Of a stretch of DNA of 6,427 nucleotides, positions 6,028-6,427 are shown piece by piece; position 1 is the stretch's first letter; every line of letters starts with the position of its first letter. Source of the DNA: an uncultured Planctomycetaceae bacterium (GTDB lineage Bacteria; Planctomycetota; Planctomycetia; Pirellulales; Lacipirellulaceae). The stretch is from contig CALMBE010000331.1 of the NCBI GenBank assembly GCA_937860165.1, positions 1-6,427 on the forward strand, in the 5' to 3' direction. The position numbers and the translations under genes are program-made. Under the pieces are notes generated by a model, which was not told the DNA's origin, ran no database searches, and saw nothing but the letters and a program-made list of their open reading frames with translations.

Positions 6028-6336
6028 TTAGCTGGCGGTGAGTTGTTCGAGCCGGCGGAGATTGCCGAAAATCTCCTCGATACGCCTTGTCGGAACTCCC
6101 GCTTGTGCTGCGACGGCGGGCCACTTCTCGACGGCGGCATCCACCTCCTGCAAGAGCGCGTCGAGGCGCTGGCCACGGAAAATACGCAAGCGGTTGGCGG
6201 CGGAGCGAAAGTCGGCGAGCGAGAAATCGGTGCGTTTGCCGTTGAGACTCAACGGGTGTTGACTGGTCCACGGACCGACGGGATTGAAGCTGTAGATGAC
6301 ATCGAACGCAGGGGCGAGTCGCCACTTAGGAACAAT
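6028..6336 (-). pseudogene. HipA-family toxin kinase, C-terminal remnant
   Basis: An open stretch of about 102 codons reads PKWRLAPAFDVIYSFNP, then GPWTSQHPLSLNGKRTDFSL, and ends in LEQLTAS and TAA. This matches the C-terminal part of HipA-type Ser/Thr kinase toxins. The D in LAPAFD corresponds to the Mg-binding Asp of the kinase (E. coli D332). SLNGKR followed by a helical tail with A-x-x-AGVP is typical of the HipA C-terminal domain. The N-terminal domain, ATP-binding loop and catalytic Asp region are absent: an in-frame TGA lies at 6337-6339 and the DNA beyond is repeat-type intergenic sequence. No ATG start or HipB antitoxin is present. It is a truncated relic rather than a working toxin. 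Confidence 0.72.
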
Positions 6337-6387
6337 TCAAAAACAACTTCGGCATTTGACGCTTGCTGCAAGCTGGAAGTAATTTTA

Positions 6388-6412
6388 CCACGGAGCCACG
6401 GAGGTCACAGAG
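6388..6412. repeat. CCACGGAG-type 8-bp periodic repeat
   Basis: CCACGGAG (6388-6395) and CCACGGAG (6396-6403) are followed by GTCACAGAG (6404-6412). This belongs to the CCACGGAGGCACAGAG style of intergenic repeat. It lies just upstream (minus-strand sense) of the HipA remnant, so non-coding DNA replaces the missing part of that gene. Confidence 0.5.
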
Positions 6413-6427
6413 AAGATAAGTGGTATG

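Noticed and set aside
5829..6176. 116-codon N-terminal extension of the transposase frame
   Set aside because: The extension is encoded by the REPIN and by the gene remnants in another frame, is Arg/Pro/Ser-rich with no RAYT features, and the family normally begins close to the chosen ATG.

Overview
The window looks like chromosomal DNA from a planctomycete, most likely a Pirellulales-type organism. The main evidence is a large secreted protein that ends in a dockerin-like Ca-binding pair (DFNRDGVVNDQD, then GDADGDGDTDGRD) followed by a PEP-CTERM sorting tail (VPEPSTLLLGLMAMLG, then basic residues). This combination is typical of that group. The moderate GC content, mostly weak Shine-Dalgarno sites and hairpin-rich intergenic DNA also fit. 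The assignment is inferred from protein style, not from a marker gene.

Layout: (1) 1-231 holds a perfect 14-bp inverted repeat at the left edge and the leader of gene 1. (2) 232-3288 (+) encodes a 1018-residue exported metzincin-like metalloprotease with a long beta-repeat region, a dockerin-like module and a PEP-CTERM tail. (3) 3289-3610 has no gene but is full of hairpins and 8-bp-periodic repeats, including a probable terminator. (4) 3611-5029 (-) encodes an intact sodium:solute symporter (SSS family), convergent with gene 1. (5) 5076-5909 is a compact mobile unit: a REP-associated tyrosine transposase gene (RAYT, 5154-5828, -) fitted between two identical 74-bp REPIN-type double hairpins. 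(6) 5906-6336 (-) is gene debris: the C-terminal tail of a DxDxDG/NLEE-type secreted protein abuts the C-terminal part of a HipA-family kinase toxin. (7) 6337-6427 is intergenic and carries another 8-bp-periodic repeat.

Genes 1 and 2 have no obvious functional link: one acts at or outside the cell surface, the other is an inner-membrane transporter. The right third reads as a genomic scrap zone shaped by the RAYT/REPIN element. The most notable system is this RAYT-REPIN cassette. Each 74-bp copy contains two inverted GTAG-headed hairpins, and the hairpins differ by a compensatory base-pair swap.
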